64,000 nucleotides of DNA, taken from the NCBI RefSeq assembly GCF_023707985.1, contig NZ_BRCF01000001.1, positions 651,915-715,914 of the forward strand, read 5' to 3'. Each line of letters opens with the position of its first letter. Position 1 is the stretch's first letter. The stretch is from Sporosarcina sp. NCCP-2716 (GTDB lineage: Bacteria > Bacillota > Bacilli > Bacillales_A > Planococcaceae). The notes under the pieces were generated by a model. It saw only the letters and a list, made by a program, of their open reading frames with translations, ran no database searches and was not told where the DNA came from. The position numbers and the translations under genes were made by a program. Below, piece by piece: positions 42,740 to 51,772 of this stretch.

Positions 42740-44709
42740 TCAGCTTCCTCCTCCATATGCAGGAATTCGTTCTCCAATATCGTCGTACCCTCTTCCAGGC
42801 CGAAATCGACATTGCGTTCGATCCAGCGCCGTCTCGGTTCGACTTTGTCGCCCATCAGCGTCGTGACCCGGCGCTCGGACTGCGCCCCGTCTTCGATCGT
42901 CACCCGGATCAGCGTGCGGGATTCAGGGTTCATCGTCGTCTCCCACAGCTGTCCTGCGTTCATCTCACCGAGACCTTTGTAGCGCTGAAGCATGTAGCCT
43001 TTGCCGATTTTCTTGATGGCCGCATTCAGATCCTTCTCCGTCCAGGCATACTCGACTTTCTCCTTTTTGCCTGTCCCTTTCGACACTTTATAAAGCGGCG
43101 GCAGCGCAATATATACTTTGCCCGCTTCAATCAGCGGTTTCATATACCGGTAGAAGAACGTCAGCAGGAGCACTTGGATGTGCGCGCCGTCCGTATCGGC
43201 ATCGGTCATGATGATGACTTTGTCGTACGCGACGTCGTCAAGCGTGAAGTCCGCCCCGACGCCGGCGCCGATCGTATGGATGATCGTATTGATCTCCTCG
43301 TTTTTCATGATATCTTCGAGTTTCGCCTTTTCAGTATTGATGACCTTACCGCGCAAAGGCAGGATCGCCTGGAAAGTCCGGTCGCGTCCCTGCTTGGCAG
43401 AGCCGCCGGCAGAATCACCTTCCACGAGGTACAGTTCGTTCTTCGCGGCGTTCTTCGACTGGGCCGGCGTCAGTTTGCCGGAGAGAAGGGTATCGCCTTT
43501 CTTCCGCTTCTTGCCGGAGCGTGCATCTTCCCGCGCTTTCCGGGCCGCCTCCCGCGCCTGGTGGGCACGCACGGCCTTCCGGATCAGGTTGGCGCTCAGT
43601 TCCGCATTTTCTTCGAGGAAGTAGAGCAAGTGCTGCGAAATGACCGCATCCGTGACCGTCCGGGCCTCGCTTGTGCCGAGCTTCCCTTTCGTCTGCCCTT
43701 CGAACTGCAGGATCTCTTCGGGAATGCGCACAGAAACGATGGCGGCAATCCCTTCGCGGATATCGGCGCCATCCAGGTTCTTATCCTTTTCCTTCAGCAG
43801 ACCCGTACGGCGGGCGTATTCGTTGAACACACGGGTCATCGCCGTCTTGGCACCGGTTTCGTGGGTCCCGCCGTCTTTCGTGCGGACGTTATTGACGAAC
43901 GACAGGATCGTTTCCGAGTATCCGTCGTTGAACTGGAAGGCGAATTCGACTTCGATGCCGTCCGCTTCCCCTTCGAGGTAGGCGACGTCATGCAGTGTGT
44001 CCTTCTCTTCGTTCAGATAGGCGACGAACGCTTTGATGCCCGTTTCGTAATGGAACGTCTCAGTCTTTTCCGTGCTCTCTTCGGTCAGGGTGATCTTCAG
44101 CCCTTTCAGGAGGAACGCGGATTCCCGAAGCCGTTCAGCCAGAATGTCGTATTGGTATTTGGTCACCGAGAAGATCGACGGATCCGGTTTGAAATGGATG
44201 GTCGTCCCGGTATCTTTCGCTTTGCCGATCACTTCCAGACCGGTTGCCGGCTTGCCGCCATTCTCGAACTTCTGGCGGAAGATTTTGCCGTCGCGGTGGA
44301 TCGTCACTTCGAGCCACTCGGACAGCGCGTTGACGACGGAAGCCCCGACACCATGCAGGCCTCCGCTCGTTTTGTAGCCGCCCTGGCCAAACTTACCGCC
44401 GGCATGCAAGACAGTCAAGATGATTTCCGTCGTCGGTCTTCCCGTCTTGTGGGTGCCGGTCGGCATGCCGCGCCCGAAGTCCCGTACGCTGATGCTGTTG
44501 TCTTTATGGATTGTCACGTCAATTTCCGTCCCGTAGCCGCTCAGGGCTTCATCGACCGCATTGTCGACGATTTCGAAGACGAGATGGTGCAGGCCCCGGC
44601 CGTCTGTGGAACCGATATACATGCCGGGCCGCTTGCGGACAGCTTCCAAGCCTTCGAGCACTTGGATGGAATCGTCGTTGTATACATTCAAATCTTGTTG
44701 TTTCGTCAA
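42736..44709 (-). CDS. parE: DNA topoisomerase IV subunit B
   Basis: A 657-residue ParE (B. subtilis ParE is about 655). The GHKL ATPase domain has [28 protein letters not shown] and [18 protein letters not shown]; the TOPRIM domain has [19 protein letters not shown] and [21 protein letters not shown], and RYKGLGEMN is near the end. Start TTG 44709 is preferred, as GATGGGGG lies 7 bases upstream; the in-frame ATG at 44730 has no RBS. The gene is divergent from plsY, as in B. subtilis. Confidence 0.96.
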   Translation of the reverse strand: MTKQQDLNVYNDDSIQVLEGLEAVRKRPGMYIGSTDGRGLHHLVFEIVDNAVDEALSGYGTEIDVTIHKDNSISVRDFGRGMPTGTHKTGRPTTEIILTVLHAGGKFGQGGYKTSGGLHGVGASVVNALSEWLEVTIHRDGKIFRQKFENGGKPATGLEVIGKAKDTGTTIHFKPDPSIFSVTKYQYDILAERLRESAFLLKGLKITLTEESTEKTETFHYETGIKAFVAYLNEEKDTLHDVAYLEGEADGIEVEFAFQFNDGYSETILSFVNNVRTKDGGTHETGAKTAMTRVFNEYARRTGLLKEKDKNLDGADIREGIAAIVSVRIPEEILQFEGQTKGKLGTSEARTVTDAVISQHLLYFLEENAELSANLIRKAVRAHQAREAARKAREDARSGKKRKKGDTLLSGKLTPAQSKNAAKNELYLVEGDSAGGSAKQGRDRTFQAILPLRGKVINTEKAKLEDIMKNEEINTIIHTIGAGVGADFTLDDVAYDKVIIMTDADTDGAHIQVLLLTFFYRYMKPLIEAGKVYIALPPLYKVSKGTGKKEKVEYAWTEKDLNAAIKKIGKGYMLQRYKGLGEMNAGQLWETTMNPESRTLIRVTIEDGAQSERRVTTLMGDKVEPRRRWIERNVDFGLEEGTTILENEFLHMEEEAE

Positions 44710-44926
44710 GATGAAACCCCCATCAAACAAATGTTCTTATTTAGATAATGATACGCCGCCCGATATCCCGTGTCAACACGGCACGCCGGCGGTATGCTTA
44801 AATAATTGTATAGAAGAACCCTCTATTATGCAATGCTCGGCGTGTCTGCCGATACGGCGATTGTCGCCCGGCCGCCGTTCTGCTAAACTGGGAGAGACCG
44901 ATAACTTTCTTTCGAAGGGGCTTTTT

Positions 44927-45529
44927 ATGGATACAGTTATTCTACTATTATTAGCATATGTGATCGGCTCTCTTCCGTCCGCCCTCTGGATCGGGAAGCT
45001 GTTCTACAAGACGGACATCCGGGAGCACGGCAGCGGCAATATGGGTGCAACGAACACCTTCCGTGTGCTCGGCAAGAAAGCCGGCATCTTCGTGACCGTG
45101 TTCGATATCCTGAAAGGGACCGCTGCGGTGCTTCTCGTCTCGCTCCCTGTTTTTGCCGGAACGCCCGTCCATCCGCTGCTTGTCGGTGTGGCGGCGGTCA
45201 TCGGCCACATGTTTCCCGTGTTCGCGAGATTCAAAGGCGGGAAAGCGGTCGCAACGTCAGGCGGCGTTCTGCTCGGCTACAGCTGGCCGGTGTTCCTCCT
45301 CGTCATCCTGACATTCCTGCTTGCGCTGAAGCTGACGAAGATGGTCTCCCTCAGCTCCATGATCGTGGCAGTCTTAGGCACCCTCTACGGATTTGTGTAC
45401 TACCTGCTCACCGGGGATTTTTCCCTCGTACTGGTCATCGCTCTGATGGGCGGGTTCATTTTCTACCGCCACCGCGCCAATATCGCGCGCATCAAGGCCG
45501 GTACCGAGCCGAAAGTGAAGTGGCTGTAA
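44927..45529 (+). CDS. plsY: Acyl-phosphate glycerol-3-phosphate acyltransferase PlsY
   Basis: A 200-residue membrane enzyme that transfers the acyl group from acyl-phosphate to glycerol-3-phosphate, the first step of phosphatidic acid synthesis. The three family motifs are visible: [11 protein letters not shown] / [41 protein letters not shown], and the C-terminal [19 protein letters not shown] 44927 follows AAGGGG. Its position divergent to parE-parC is conserved in Bacillales (B. subtilis yneS). Confidence 0.95.
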   Translation: MDTVILLLLAYVIGSLPSALWIGKLFYKTDIREHGSGNMGATNTFRVLGKKAGIFVTVFDILKGTAAVLLVSLPVFAGTPVHPLLVGVAAVIGHMFPVFARFKGGKAVATSGGVLLGYSWPVFLLVILTFLLALKLTKMVSLSSMIVAVLGTLYGFVYYLLTGDFSLVLVIALMGGFIFYRHRANIARIKAGTEPKVKWL

Positions 45530-45566
45530 GACAATTGCGGTTTTACGAGAAAGGTGGTTATCCTGG

Positions 45567-45860
45567 ATGAAGATACTCATTTCACAGAAGGCTGCGGACT
45601 GGTTCGGCGAGGAAATGGACGCGGAACACGGTGACGCCATCCGGTTTTTCGCGCGTTACGGCGGCAGCAGTCCGCTGCACGAAGGCTTCTCCCTCGGGGT
45701 GACGAAAGAGCAGCCCGACGAAGCGGCTGCGGAGACGATGGTGAACGGTGTCCGGTATTACGTCGAAGCCCGGGACTTGTGGTATTTCGACGGGCACGAT
45801 CTGTCTGTCAGTGTGGACAGCGACCGGTCTGAACTGCAGTTCGGCTATGTCCGGCCGTAA
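45567..45860 (+). CDS. HesB/YneR-like protein
   Basis: A 97-residue cytoplasmic protein of the HesB-like group, matching B. subtilis YneR in size and place (beside plsY). It has the A-type fold pattern (ILISQKAADWF at the start and DLWYFDGHDLSVSVD), but no cysteines are present, so it cannot be a conventional Fe-S carrier; this is usual for the YneR subgroup. ATG 45567 follows GAAAGGTGG. Function unknown. It probably shares a transcript with plsY. Confidence 0.82.
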   Translation: MKILISQKAADWFGEEMDAEHGDAIRFFARYGGSSPLHEGFSLGVTKEQPDEAAAETMVNGVRYYVEARDLWYFDGHDLSVSVDSDRSELQFGYVRP

Positions 45861-45924
45861 ATCGGCGCGGCCGTGCTGCAGGGTCGGAGCGGCCGCGGGA
45901 GACCTCGCCGGCAGGCCGCAGCAC

Positions 45925-45953
45925 TAGACAGACCATTTCACTTTTGGTATACT
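45925..45953 (+). promoter_or_regulatory. SigA-type promoter of the candidate antitoxin RNA
   Basis: TAGACA (45925-45930), 17-bp spacer, TATACT (45948-45953) preceded by TGG (extended -10). Predicted start of transcription is near 45960. There is no ORF with an RBS downstream. Confidence 0.75.
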
Positions 45954-45975
45954 TGCGATGAAATATGGATACTGT

Positions 45976-46012
45976 AAAAAGGACCAGGAAGATGTGGTGA
46001 TCTTCCCGGCCC
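45976..46012 (-). terminator. Terminator of the candidate toxin mRNA
   Basis: On the minus strand GGGCCGGGAAGAT pairs with ATCTTCCTGGTCC around CACCAC (one mismatch and one G-U), followed by TTTTT. It lies just inside the 5' end of the antisense RNA. Confidence 0.75.
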
Positions 46013-46057
46013 TGCAATAGAAAAAGCGTTCGCTTCAAAGGCGTTCGCATAGTGCCG

Positions 46058-46104
46058 AGTAAACCGCTCCTATGCTTGTCGGCTCAAGGGCGGTTTACTT
46101 TTTT
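46058..46104 (+). terminator. Terminator of the candidate antitoxin RNA
   Basis: AGTAAACCGC (46058-46067) pairs with GCGGTTTACT (46090-46099) and is followed by TTTTT. The T-run is on the plus strand only; the hairpin overlaps the 3' end of the toxin ORF. Confidence 0.82.
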
Positions 46105-46190
46105 CTTGAAAAAGTATATGACAAAGCAAGGATGGCCGTGATCAGGCTGCCAAAGCCGATCATCAGACTGAATGCTTCATATGGTGTCAT
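46095..46190 (-). CDS. Holin-like small toxin (type I toxin, TxpA/BsrE-like)
   Basis: A 31-residue hydrophobic peptide: MTPYEAFSLMIGFGSLITAI and then a short tail ending YTFSRKK. It has a short polar N terminus, one membrane helix and a basic C terminus. The MTxYExxSLMxxFG opening is that of the putative holin-like toxin family (Hol_Tox), which includes type I toxins such as TxpA. The ATG at 46190 has GGAGGTG at 6 bases. Its predicted mRNA runs from a TGATATAAT promoter (46283-46291) to a terminator at 45976, leaving a long 3' UTR complementary to an antisense RNA. Expression of such peptides damages the membrane in relatives; here this is inferred. Confidence 0.75.
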   Translation of the reverse strand: MTPYEAFSLMIGFGSLITAILALSYTFSRKK

Positions 46191-46282
46191 ACGCATCACC
46201 TCCTCCCTCGCCTGGATCAGGCTGCAGGATTGCAGGTATGCGAACCGCCTATTGAGCTGATGCTTCTTTCTATGCACCTATC

Positions 46283-46291
46283 ATTATATCA
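46283..46291 (-). promoter_or_regulatory. Extended -10 promoter of the toxin gene
   Basis: On the minus strand TGATATAAT (46291-46283), giving a start near 46276 and a 5' UTR of about 85 nt. Confidence 0.65.
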
Positions 46292-46457
46292 TAAACTACA
46301 GATGCGTACATATGTTCTTGTCCTGCGTTTTTCAGCAGCCTGCCAAACTTCCGGCGGCTGCTTTTTCTGTTTGCTGCACGCTCTGCTGTCATAGTGACCC
46401 TGCGGCGCAAGAAGTGGGCTTGACCATTCCTCTTTTGCTCGGGGCAATGCGGGGGTT

Positions 46458-46612
46458 ATGAGCGGTTTCTGGGATTTATGAGCGCTTTCCAGGATTTATG
46501 AGCGGTTTCCGCGTTTTATGAGCGCTTTCCAGGTTTTATGAGCGGTTTCCGCGGTTTATGAGCGTTTTCAGCTTTTTATGAGCGCTTTCCGCTTTTTATG
46601 AGCACCCCAGCG
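46458..46612 (+). repeat. Tandem 20-nt TTTATGAGCG repeat, array 4 (8 units)
   Basis: Eight units with ATG at 46458, 46478, 46498, 46518, 46538, 46558, 46578 and 46598, all exactly 20 nt apart. Seven are ATGAGCG; the last is ATGAGCACCCCAGC, almost the same as the last recognisable part of array 1. The first unit is preceded by GCGGGGGTT. The gap 46292-46673 between the toxin promoter and the thioesterase holds this array, a flanking terminator and about 165 bases without a visible feature (46292-46450). Confidence 0.95.
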
Positions 46613-46635
46613 ATTAATAGGCCCCTTCCCCACAT

Positions 46636-46668
46636 AAAAACCAGGCATCCCGGGATGCCTGGTTTTTT
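46636..46668. terminator. Terminator of the thioesterase gene (bidirectional)
   Basis: AAAAACCAGGCATCC paired with GGATGCCTGGTTTTT, two-base spacer CG; strong in both directions. Confidence 0.9.
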
Positions 46669-46673
46669 CGTGT

Positions 46674-47099
46674 TCAGTCGACTGTTTTTGCGAGTTCGGC
46701 ATATTTCGCATCCCACTCCGGCGCGATCTTGCGCAGCGAAACGGGGCGGAAATTGTCTTTCTTCACGACGACATGCTCCGACACGGCTGTTGCCGCCACG
46801 GTGCCGTCTGCGTGCAGGATTTCATAGCCGTAAGTCGTGCGCAGTTTGCCGTGGGATTCGATCCACGTGCGGACCGTCGCCATCTCTCCGTAGCGCATCG
46901 CCGCTTTGTATCGGATTGACAGGTCAGTCACCGGCGACAGGTAGCCGTCCGCCTCGAGACCGGCATAATTGAAGTCGAGGTCTTCAATCAGCTTCGTACG
47001 GCCGATTTCCATCCAGATCAGATAGTTCGCATGATAGACAACGCCCATCTGATCGGTTTCCGCATAGCGGATTTCAATTTCCTTTTCACTGACGTACAT
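46674..47099 (-). CDS. Acyl-CoA thioesterase, 4HBT/YbgC type (YneP-like)
   Basis: A 141-residue hotdog-fold thioesterase. RYAETDQMGVVYHANYLIWMEIGRT carries the catalytic Asp-x3-His pattern (DQMGVVYHANY) of YbgC/FadM enzymes. It matches B. subtilis YneP, found in the same order between citB and plsY. The start is the ATG at 47099, which has GAGGTGA 7 bases before it. Probable substrate: an acyl-CoA; which one is unknown. Confidence 0.9.
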   Translation of the reverse strand: MYVSEKEIEIRYAETDQMGVVYHANYLIWMEIGRTKLIEDLDFNYAGLEADGYLSPVTDLSIRYKAAMRYGEMATVRTWIESHGKLRTTYGYEILHADGTVAATAVSEHVVVKKDNFRPVSLRKIAPEWDAKYAELAKTVD

Positions 47100-47165
47100 G
47101 TCCACTCACCTCTTCTTCTGAACAAGTATACAAAACCCTGTCCGGAATTGCAGGGTGAACGATTC

Positions 47166-47201
47166 AAAAAAACCCCCTCCCTGAGATATTCCAGGGAGAG
47201 G
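47166..47201 (-). terminator. Terminator of acnA
   Basis: On the minus strand CCCTCTCCCTGG pairs with CCAGGGAGGGGG (imperfectly), followed by TTTTTTT. Confidence 0.85.
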
Positions 47202-47213
47202 GCGAGGCTTGGA

Positions 47214-49925
47214 TCAGCCTTTCATTTTGTCACGGAGCACCATTTGCAGGATGCCGCCGTGGCGGTAGTAATCGATTTCCACTTCGGAGTCGAAACGTGC
47301 GAGCGCTTCGAATTCAGTGACCGTGCCGTCAGCAGCTGTCGCAGTCACTTTCAGAATGTCGCGCGGCTTGACGCCTTCTGCGATGTCGACACTGATCGCT
47401 TCTTCGCCTGTCAGGCCGAGAGTCGCGGCACTCTGTCCGTTGATGAACTGGAGTGGAAGCACACCCATCATGACAAGGTTTGAACGGTGGATCCGCTCGT
47501 AGCTTTCCGCGATGACTGTTTTAATGCCGAGGAGGGATGTCCCTTTGGCAGCCCAGTCACGGGAAGAACCCATACCGTAGTCTTTGCCGGCAATGATGGC
47601 AAGGCCGGTTCCGTCTGCCTGATATTTCATGGCAGCGTCATAGATCGGCATGATTTCCTTGTTCGGCCAGTACGTCGTATAGCCGCCTTCTGTTCCTTTT
47701 GCGATCTGGTTCCGGATGCGGATGTTCGCAAACGTACCGCGCATCATGACTTCGTGGTTTCCTCGGCGGGAACCGTACGAGTTGAAGTAACGCGGCTCGA
47801 CGCCGTGTTCGCGCAAGTACAGGCCTGCAGGTGTGTCTTTTCCGATCGCGCCGGCCGGTGAAATGTGGTCCGTCGTGATCGAATCGCCGAATTTGCCGAC
47901 TACGCGCAGGTCTTTCAGTGCGCTGATGTCCTGTGGTTCTTTGGAGAGGCCCTCAAAGAACGGCGGGTTCTGGATGTATGTCGAGTTTTCATCGAAATCA
48001 TACAGGGAATCGTCTGTCGTTTCGATTGCGTTCCACGCTTCGTTTTCGGTGAACACGCGGGCGTACTCTTTACGGAAGAGTTCAGGTGTGACCGTCTTCT
48101 CGATCATCGCCTTCACTTCTTCAGTCGATGGCCAGATATCCTTGAAGTAGACATCCTTGCCGTCTTTACCTTTGCCGATCGGCTCTTTGTCGAAGTTGAT
48201 GTCAACAGTGCCGGCAAGTGCGTAAGCTACGACCAATGGCGGTGATGCCAAGTAGTTGGCTTTGACGAGCGGGTGAATACGGCCTTCGAAGTTCCGGTTT
48301 CCTGAGAGGACGGACGAAACGAGCAGGTCGTTGTCGATGATCGTCTTCTCGATTTCCGGAAGAAGCGGACCGGAGTTCCCGATACATGTCGTACAGCCGT
48401 AACCGACCGTATTGAAACCAATTTGGTCAAGGTATTTGTCGAGACCGGATTCTTCCAGGTAGCCTGTGACGACTTTCGATCCCGGTGCGAGGGATGTCTT
48501 GACGTATGCTGGCGGTGTCAGACCGAGTTCGACAGCTTTTTTCGCGACGAGTCCTGCGCCGAGCATGACGTATGGGTTCGACGTGTTCGTACAAGACGTG
48601 ATTGCTGCGATGGCGAGATCGCCTGTCTTCATCTCGATCGATGTGCCGTTCGAGAATTCGACTGTACCGTGTTTCTTGAATTCTTTCGGTGTGAGACCGA
48701 ATCCTTGGTTGCCTTCCGGTGCGACGACCGCATCGTTGAATTCGCGCTTCATGTCTGACAATGGAATCATGTCCTGCGGGCGTTTCGGGCCTGCAAGGTT
48801 CGCTTCCACTTTCGACAGGTCGATTTCGATGCACTCTGTGTAGATCGGATCTTCTTTGTCCGGCGAGAAGAACATGTCGTTTTCCTGCAGGTACTTTTTC
48901 ACGACATCGATATGTTTCTCATCGCGGCCTGTCAGTTTCATGTAATTGAGGGATTCTTCGTCGACTGGGAAGAAGCCGCATGTTGCGCCGTATTCAGGCG
49001 CCATGTTGGCAATCGTTGCCCGGTCTGCGAGCGGCAGATGGGAAACGCCCGGTCCGAAGAACTCGACGAATTTGCCGACCACGCCGTGTGCACGGAGTGT
49101 CTGCGTCACTTTCAATGCAAGGTCGGTCGCTGTCGTGCCGTTCGGCAGTTCGCCGACGAGCTTCACGCCGATGACTTGCGGGATCGGGAAGTATGAAGGC
49201 TGTCCGAGCATGCCGGCTTCCGCTTCGATACCGCCGACTCCCCATCCGAGGACGCCGATACCGTTGATCATTGTCGTATGGGAGTCCGTTCCGACCAATG
49301 TATCCGGGTAGGCTTCGAATGTGCCGTCTTCGTTCTCGATTGCATGGACGACGCTTGCCAAGTATTCCAAGTTCACTTGGTGGACGATACCGGTTGCAGG
49401 CGGAACTGCGCGATAGTTATCGTAGGCTTTCTGTGCCCAGCTCAGGAACTGGTAGCGCTCTGCGTTCCGTTCGAACTCGAGCTCCATGTTTTTCTGGAGA
49501 GCGTCATGCGTGCCGTAGCTGTCGACTTGCACAGAGTGGTCGATGACGAGGTCCACAGGGATTTCAGGATTGATCTTGTCCGGGTTTCCGCCCATGGATG
49601 CCATTGCGGAACGGAGCGATGCGAGGTCGACGACGACCGGTACGCCGGTGAAGTCCTGAAGGATGACGCGTGACGGCTTGAATGGCACTTCTGCATCCGC
49701 GTCTGCGTCCTTGCCCCATTTTGCCAAGTTGTTTACGTGGTTGTCTTGGATGACATATCCGTCATGCTGGCGAAGGACGGATTCTAACAGTACTTTGATC
49801 GAGTAAGGCAGTCTTGAGACTTTTGCAATGCCTGCGTCTTCCAATGCGCTGAGACGGTAATAGTTGTATGTCTTACCGTTCAGGTCGAATGACGAGCGGC
49901 TATTGTGGAAATTGCTCTTTGTCAT
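47214..49925 (-). CDS. acnA: Aconitate hydratase AcnA/CitB
   Basis: A 903-residue aconitase (TCA cycle, citrate to isocitrate). The [4Fe-4S] cysteines are in [11 protein letters not shown] and [35 protein letters not shown] and the C-terminal swivel-domain sequence [16 protein letters not shown] are diagnostic. In B. subtilis apo-CitB also binds RNA as an IRP-like regulator. ATG 49925 follows AAAGGAGG. A terminator follows, then the thioesterase on the same strand. The 200-base upstream region is AT-rich; I see a possible -10 TATGAT but no certain CcpC site. Confidence 0.97.
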   Translation of the reverse strand: MTKSNFHNSRSSFDLNGKTYNYYRLSALEDAGIAKVSRLPYSIKVLLESVLRQHDGYVIQDNHVNNLAKWGKDADADAEVPFKPSRVILQDFTGVPVVVDLASLRSAMASMGGNPDKINPEIPVDLVIDHSVQVDSYGTHDALQKNMELEFERNAERYQFLSWAQKAYDNYRAVPPATGIVHQVNLEYLASVVHAIENEDGTFEAYPDTLVGTDSHTTMINGIGVLGWGVGGIEAEAGMLGQPSYFPIPQVIGVKLVGELPNGTTATDLALKVTQTLRAHGVVGKFVEFFGPGVSHLPLADRATIANMAPEYGATCGFFPVDEESLNYMKLTGRDEKHIDVVKKYLQENDMFFSPDKEDPIYTECIEIDLSKVEANLAGPKRPQDMIPLSDMKREFNDAVVAPEGNQGFGLTPKEFKKHGTVEFSNGTSIEMKTGDLAIAAITSCTNTSNPYVMLGAGLVAKKAVELGLTPPAYVKTSLAPGSKVVTGYLEESGLDKYLDQIGFNTVGYGCTTCIGNSGPLLPEIEKTIIDNDLLVSSVLSGNRNFEGRIHPLVKANYLASPPLVVAYALAGTVDINFDKEPIGKGKDGKDVYFKDIWPSTEEVKAMIEKTVTPELFRKEYARVFTENEAWNAIETTDDSLYDFDENSTYIQNPPFFEGLSKEPQDISALKDLRVVGKFGDSITTDHISPAGAIGKDTPAGLYLREHGVEPRYFNSYGSRRGNHEVMMRGTFANIRIRNQIAKGTEGGYTTYWPNKEIMPIYDAAMKYQADGTGLAIIAGKDYGMGSSRDWAAKGTSLLGIKTVIAESYERIHRSNLVMMGVLPLQFINGQSAATLGLTGEEAISVDIAEGVKPRDILKVTATAADGTVTEFEALARFDSEVEIDYYRHGGILQMVLRDKMKG

Positions 49926-50136
49926 TGCTGAATTCCTCCTTTACGTACTGAAAAGGCTTGAAAGTAAGCGTCTTTTCTCTACTCCATCATATAACAGCAA
50001 AGTCTATAAGTAAATTACATTAAATTTATAGTAATCCATAAGAATAGATGATACGCCGAGTTTTCTGATTACGAGATGACCTGCGGGCGGGTTATGTGCA
50101 TAATAGAGGGGATGACAGAGAAAAGGAGTGGTCGGG

Positions 50137-50682
50137 TTGAAAAAAGCCCTGCTGGTGATTGATTACACGGTGGATTTTGTAGCGAAGGACGGCGCGCTTA
50201 CGTGCGGTGCGCCCGGGATAGCATTGGAGGACTATATCGTGCGCCTGACGGAGGAGTTCATCCGCAGGAAGGATGCGGTCGTCTTTGCTGTCGATGTCCA
50301 TGAAAAGGATGATCCGTACCATCCGGAGTCCAGGCTGTTCCCTCCCCATAATTTGCGGGATACGCCGGGACGGGATCTTTTCGGTTCGCTGAAAGTAATA
50401 TATGAAGAAAACAAAAAGTCGGTCCATTGGATGGACAAAACGCGGTACAGCGCATTTGCCGGCACTGAACTGGACGTCTGGCTCCGGGCCCGCGGTATCG
50501 AGGAAGTGCATTTGACGGGTGTCTGCACGGACATCTGCATTCTGCATACGGCAGCGGATGCGTATAACCGCGGCTACAAAATCGTGGTCCACGAGCCGGG
50601 TGTCGCAAGCTTCGATCCGGCCGGCCATGAGTGGGCGCTCCGCCATTTCGAGAACACATTGGGCGCTGAAGTGATCCGGTGA
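50137..50682 (+). CDS. pncA: Nicotinamidase (isochorismatase fold)
   Basis: A 181-residue cysteine hydrolase that converts nicotinamide to nicotinate in NAD salvage. It is closely similar to B. subtilis PncA (YueJ): KKALLVIDYTVDF with catalytic Asp9, YHPESRLFPPHN for the metal site, KTRYSAFAGTELD with the catalytic Lys, and the nucleophile in LTGVCTDICILHTA. TTG 50137 has AAAGGAG at 8 bases; an in-frame GTG at 50128 overlaps that site. Monocistronic and divergent from acnA. Confidence 0.9.
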   Translation: MKKALLVIDYTVDFVAKDGALTCGAPGIALEDYIVRLTEEFIRRKDAVVFAVDVHEKDDPYHPESRLFPPHNLRDTPGRDLFGSLKVIYEENKKSVHWMDKTRYSAFAGTELDVWLRARGIEEVHLTGVCTDICILHTAADAYNRGYKIVVHEPGVASFDPAGHEWALRHFENTLGAEVIR

Positions 50683-50707
50683 TCGGACTTCTTTTTTTCG
50701 CTGTTAT

Positions 50708-50733
50708 GTTTGAAGTATAGAAATAATGGTTAT
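50708..50733 (+). promoter_or_regulatory. SigB-like promoter candidate
   Basis: GTTTGA (50708-50713), 14-bp spacer, GGTTAT (50728-50733), compared with the SigB consensus GTTTAA-N12-15-GGGTAT. It lies about 50 bases before a stress-type membrane protein gene, which suits general-stress control. Confidence 0.4.
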
Positions 50734-50783
50734 TACAAATACTATAACAAACAATTCATCACAGCGAAAAGGAGAGGAATTAC

Positions 50784-51041
50784 ATGCTAAGTTTTCTTTG
50801 GTTTTTAATCATCGGAGGTATTATTGGCTGGGTTGCCGGACTTATTCTTGGTAAAGATATCCCGGGCGGCGTTATCGGTAACATTATCGCAGGGATTGTA
50901 GGGGCTTGGGTCGGCGGTACACTGCTCGGAGAATGGGGACCGAAAGTTTCGGACTTCTATATTGTTCCGGCATTGATCGGTGCACTTGTACTGGTATTCA
51001 TCGTCAGCCTTGTACTGAAAGCGATGCGCAGAGCTGCATAA
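50784..51041 (+). CDS. GlsB/YeaQ/YmgE family stress membrane protein
   Basis: An 85-residue membrane protein with three hydrophobic helices and many glycines: FLIIGGIIGWVAGLILGKD, GGVIGNIIAGIVGAWVGGTLLG, and VPALIGALVLVFIVSLVLK. This is the pattern of the transglycosylase-associated/GlsB family, linked to envelope stress responses. ATG 50784 follows AAGGAGAGG. It has a SigB-like promoter candidate upstream and a strong terminator after it. Confidence 0.9.
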   Translation: MLSFLWFLIIGGIIGWVAGLILGKDIPGGVIGNIIAGIVGAWVGGTLLGEWGPKVSDFYIVPALIGALVLVFIVSLVLKAMRRAA

Positions 51042-51049
51042 TCGATGAC

Positions 51050-51092
51050 AAAAGTAAAAGGACTTCGCATAATGCGAGGTCCTTTTACTTTT
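51050..51092. terminator. Bidirectional terminator
   Basis: AAAAGTAAAAGGAC..TCGCA pairs with TGCGA..GTCCTTTTACTTTT. It overlaps the last codons of the convergent lytic transglycosylase gene. Confidence 0.9.
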
Positions 51093-51750
51093 GGGCTTGT
51101 TTCGTCTGCTGGGCTTCGTACTCTTCGAAGAAGAAGAGTACGTCCTCCACGTATTTGTCGCTGTGATTGTAATGGAAGATCGCTTTTTCGATCTGTCCGT
51201 CGGCAGCGCCGCTTTGCGCCAAGTAGTTCGCCGCGCTGAAGATCGCGTCCTCCAAGTTGTACGGATCCGCTTTCCCATCACCGTTGCCGTCGACCCCGTA
51301 GCCGCCGTACTTCGCGATGACAGCCGGATCGGTCTTGTCCTTTTCCGGGATGTTGCCTTTCCCTAAGTCGGTGCAGCCGGGGTAGCTCCAGCCGACGAAC
51401 GTACACGGCATGAACTGCATATGGCCTTCCGCGCCTGTCGGGGACAGCAGCGGATCCATCGTGGAGAACCGTGTCTCCACCCGATGATGGGCGGCGAGCA
51501 GTGTCCACGGAATGTTATACTCGTCGGCGGCGGCCTTATAGATCGGGATATACTCTTCCGGAATGGTGAGTCCGTCGTGGCGGGCATGCAGGTCGATGAG
51601 CGTGCTGGCGGATTTCTGGATGAGGGCCGGATGGCGGATGCTTGCCCAGATGATCGCCGTCAAGGTGAACAGGACGGCTGCGACCGGGACGAGCAGCGCG
51701 ATCAGCAGCAGTTTGGCTTTCGCAGTCAATCTGCGTTTTTTCTTTTTCAC
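51085..51750 (-). CDS. Lytic transglycosylase / lysozyme-like protein
   Basis: A 221-residue membrane-anchored peptidoglycan hydrolase. One N-terminal membrane helix (LLLIALLVPVAAVLFTLTAII) follows a Lys/Arg-rich start. The extracellular domain has WTLLAAHHRVETRFST (probable catalytic Glu), PTGAEGHMQFMPCTFVGW (the SLT-type GxMQFMP motif), and VDGNGDGKADPYNLEDAIFSAANYL, as in the lysozyme domain of CwlT-like proteins. GTG 51750 follows GGGAGGGACG. The SCO-family gene lies 22 bases upstream on the same strand. Confidence 0.88.
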   Translation of the reverse strand: MKKKKRRLTAKAKLLLIALLVPVAAVLFTLTAIIWASIRHPALIQKSASTLIDLHARHDGLTIPEEYIPIYKAAADEYNIPWTLLAAHHRVETRFSTMDPLLSPTGAEGHMQFMPCTFVGWSYPGCTDLGKGNIPEKDKTDPAVIAKYGGYGVDGNGDGKADPYNLEDAIFSAANYLAQSGAADGQIEKAIFHYNHSDKYVEDVLFFFEEYEAQQTKQAQK

Positions 51751-51772
51751 CCGTCCCTCCCCTTTCCGCCGG

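Larger units (their letters stand above)
45960..46104 (+). ncRNA. Candidate type I antitoxin RNA (antisense to the toxin mRNA)
   Basis: A predicted RNA of about 145 nt running from a strong promoter (45925-45953) to a terminator (46058-46104). It contains no convincing ORF. It is fully complementary to the last 129 nt of the predicted toxin mRNA on the minus strand (45976-46104), including the last ten bases of the toxin reading frame. This matches the RatA/TxpA and SR4/BsrG arrangement, in which a cis antisense RNA pairs with the toxin 3' end and triggers decay or blocks translation. Ends are inferred from promoter and terminator positions. Confidence 0.65.

Noticed and set aside
42730..44748. 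Long open frame (672 codons) on the plus strand opposite parE
   Set aside because: It lies entirely antisense to parE, starts without an RBS and is explained by codon bias in GC-rich DNA.
49926..50090. CcpC operator before acnA
   Set aside because: ATAA and TTAT elements occur, but not in the ATAA-N7-TTAT arrangement; in such AT-rich DNA the match is not convincing.
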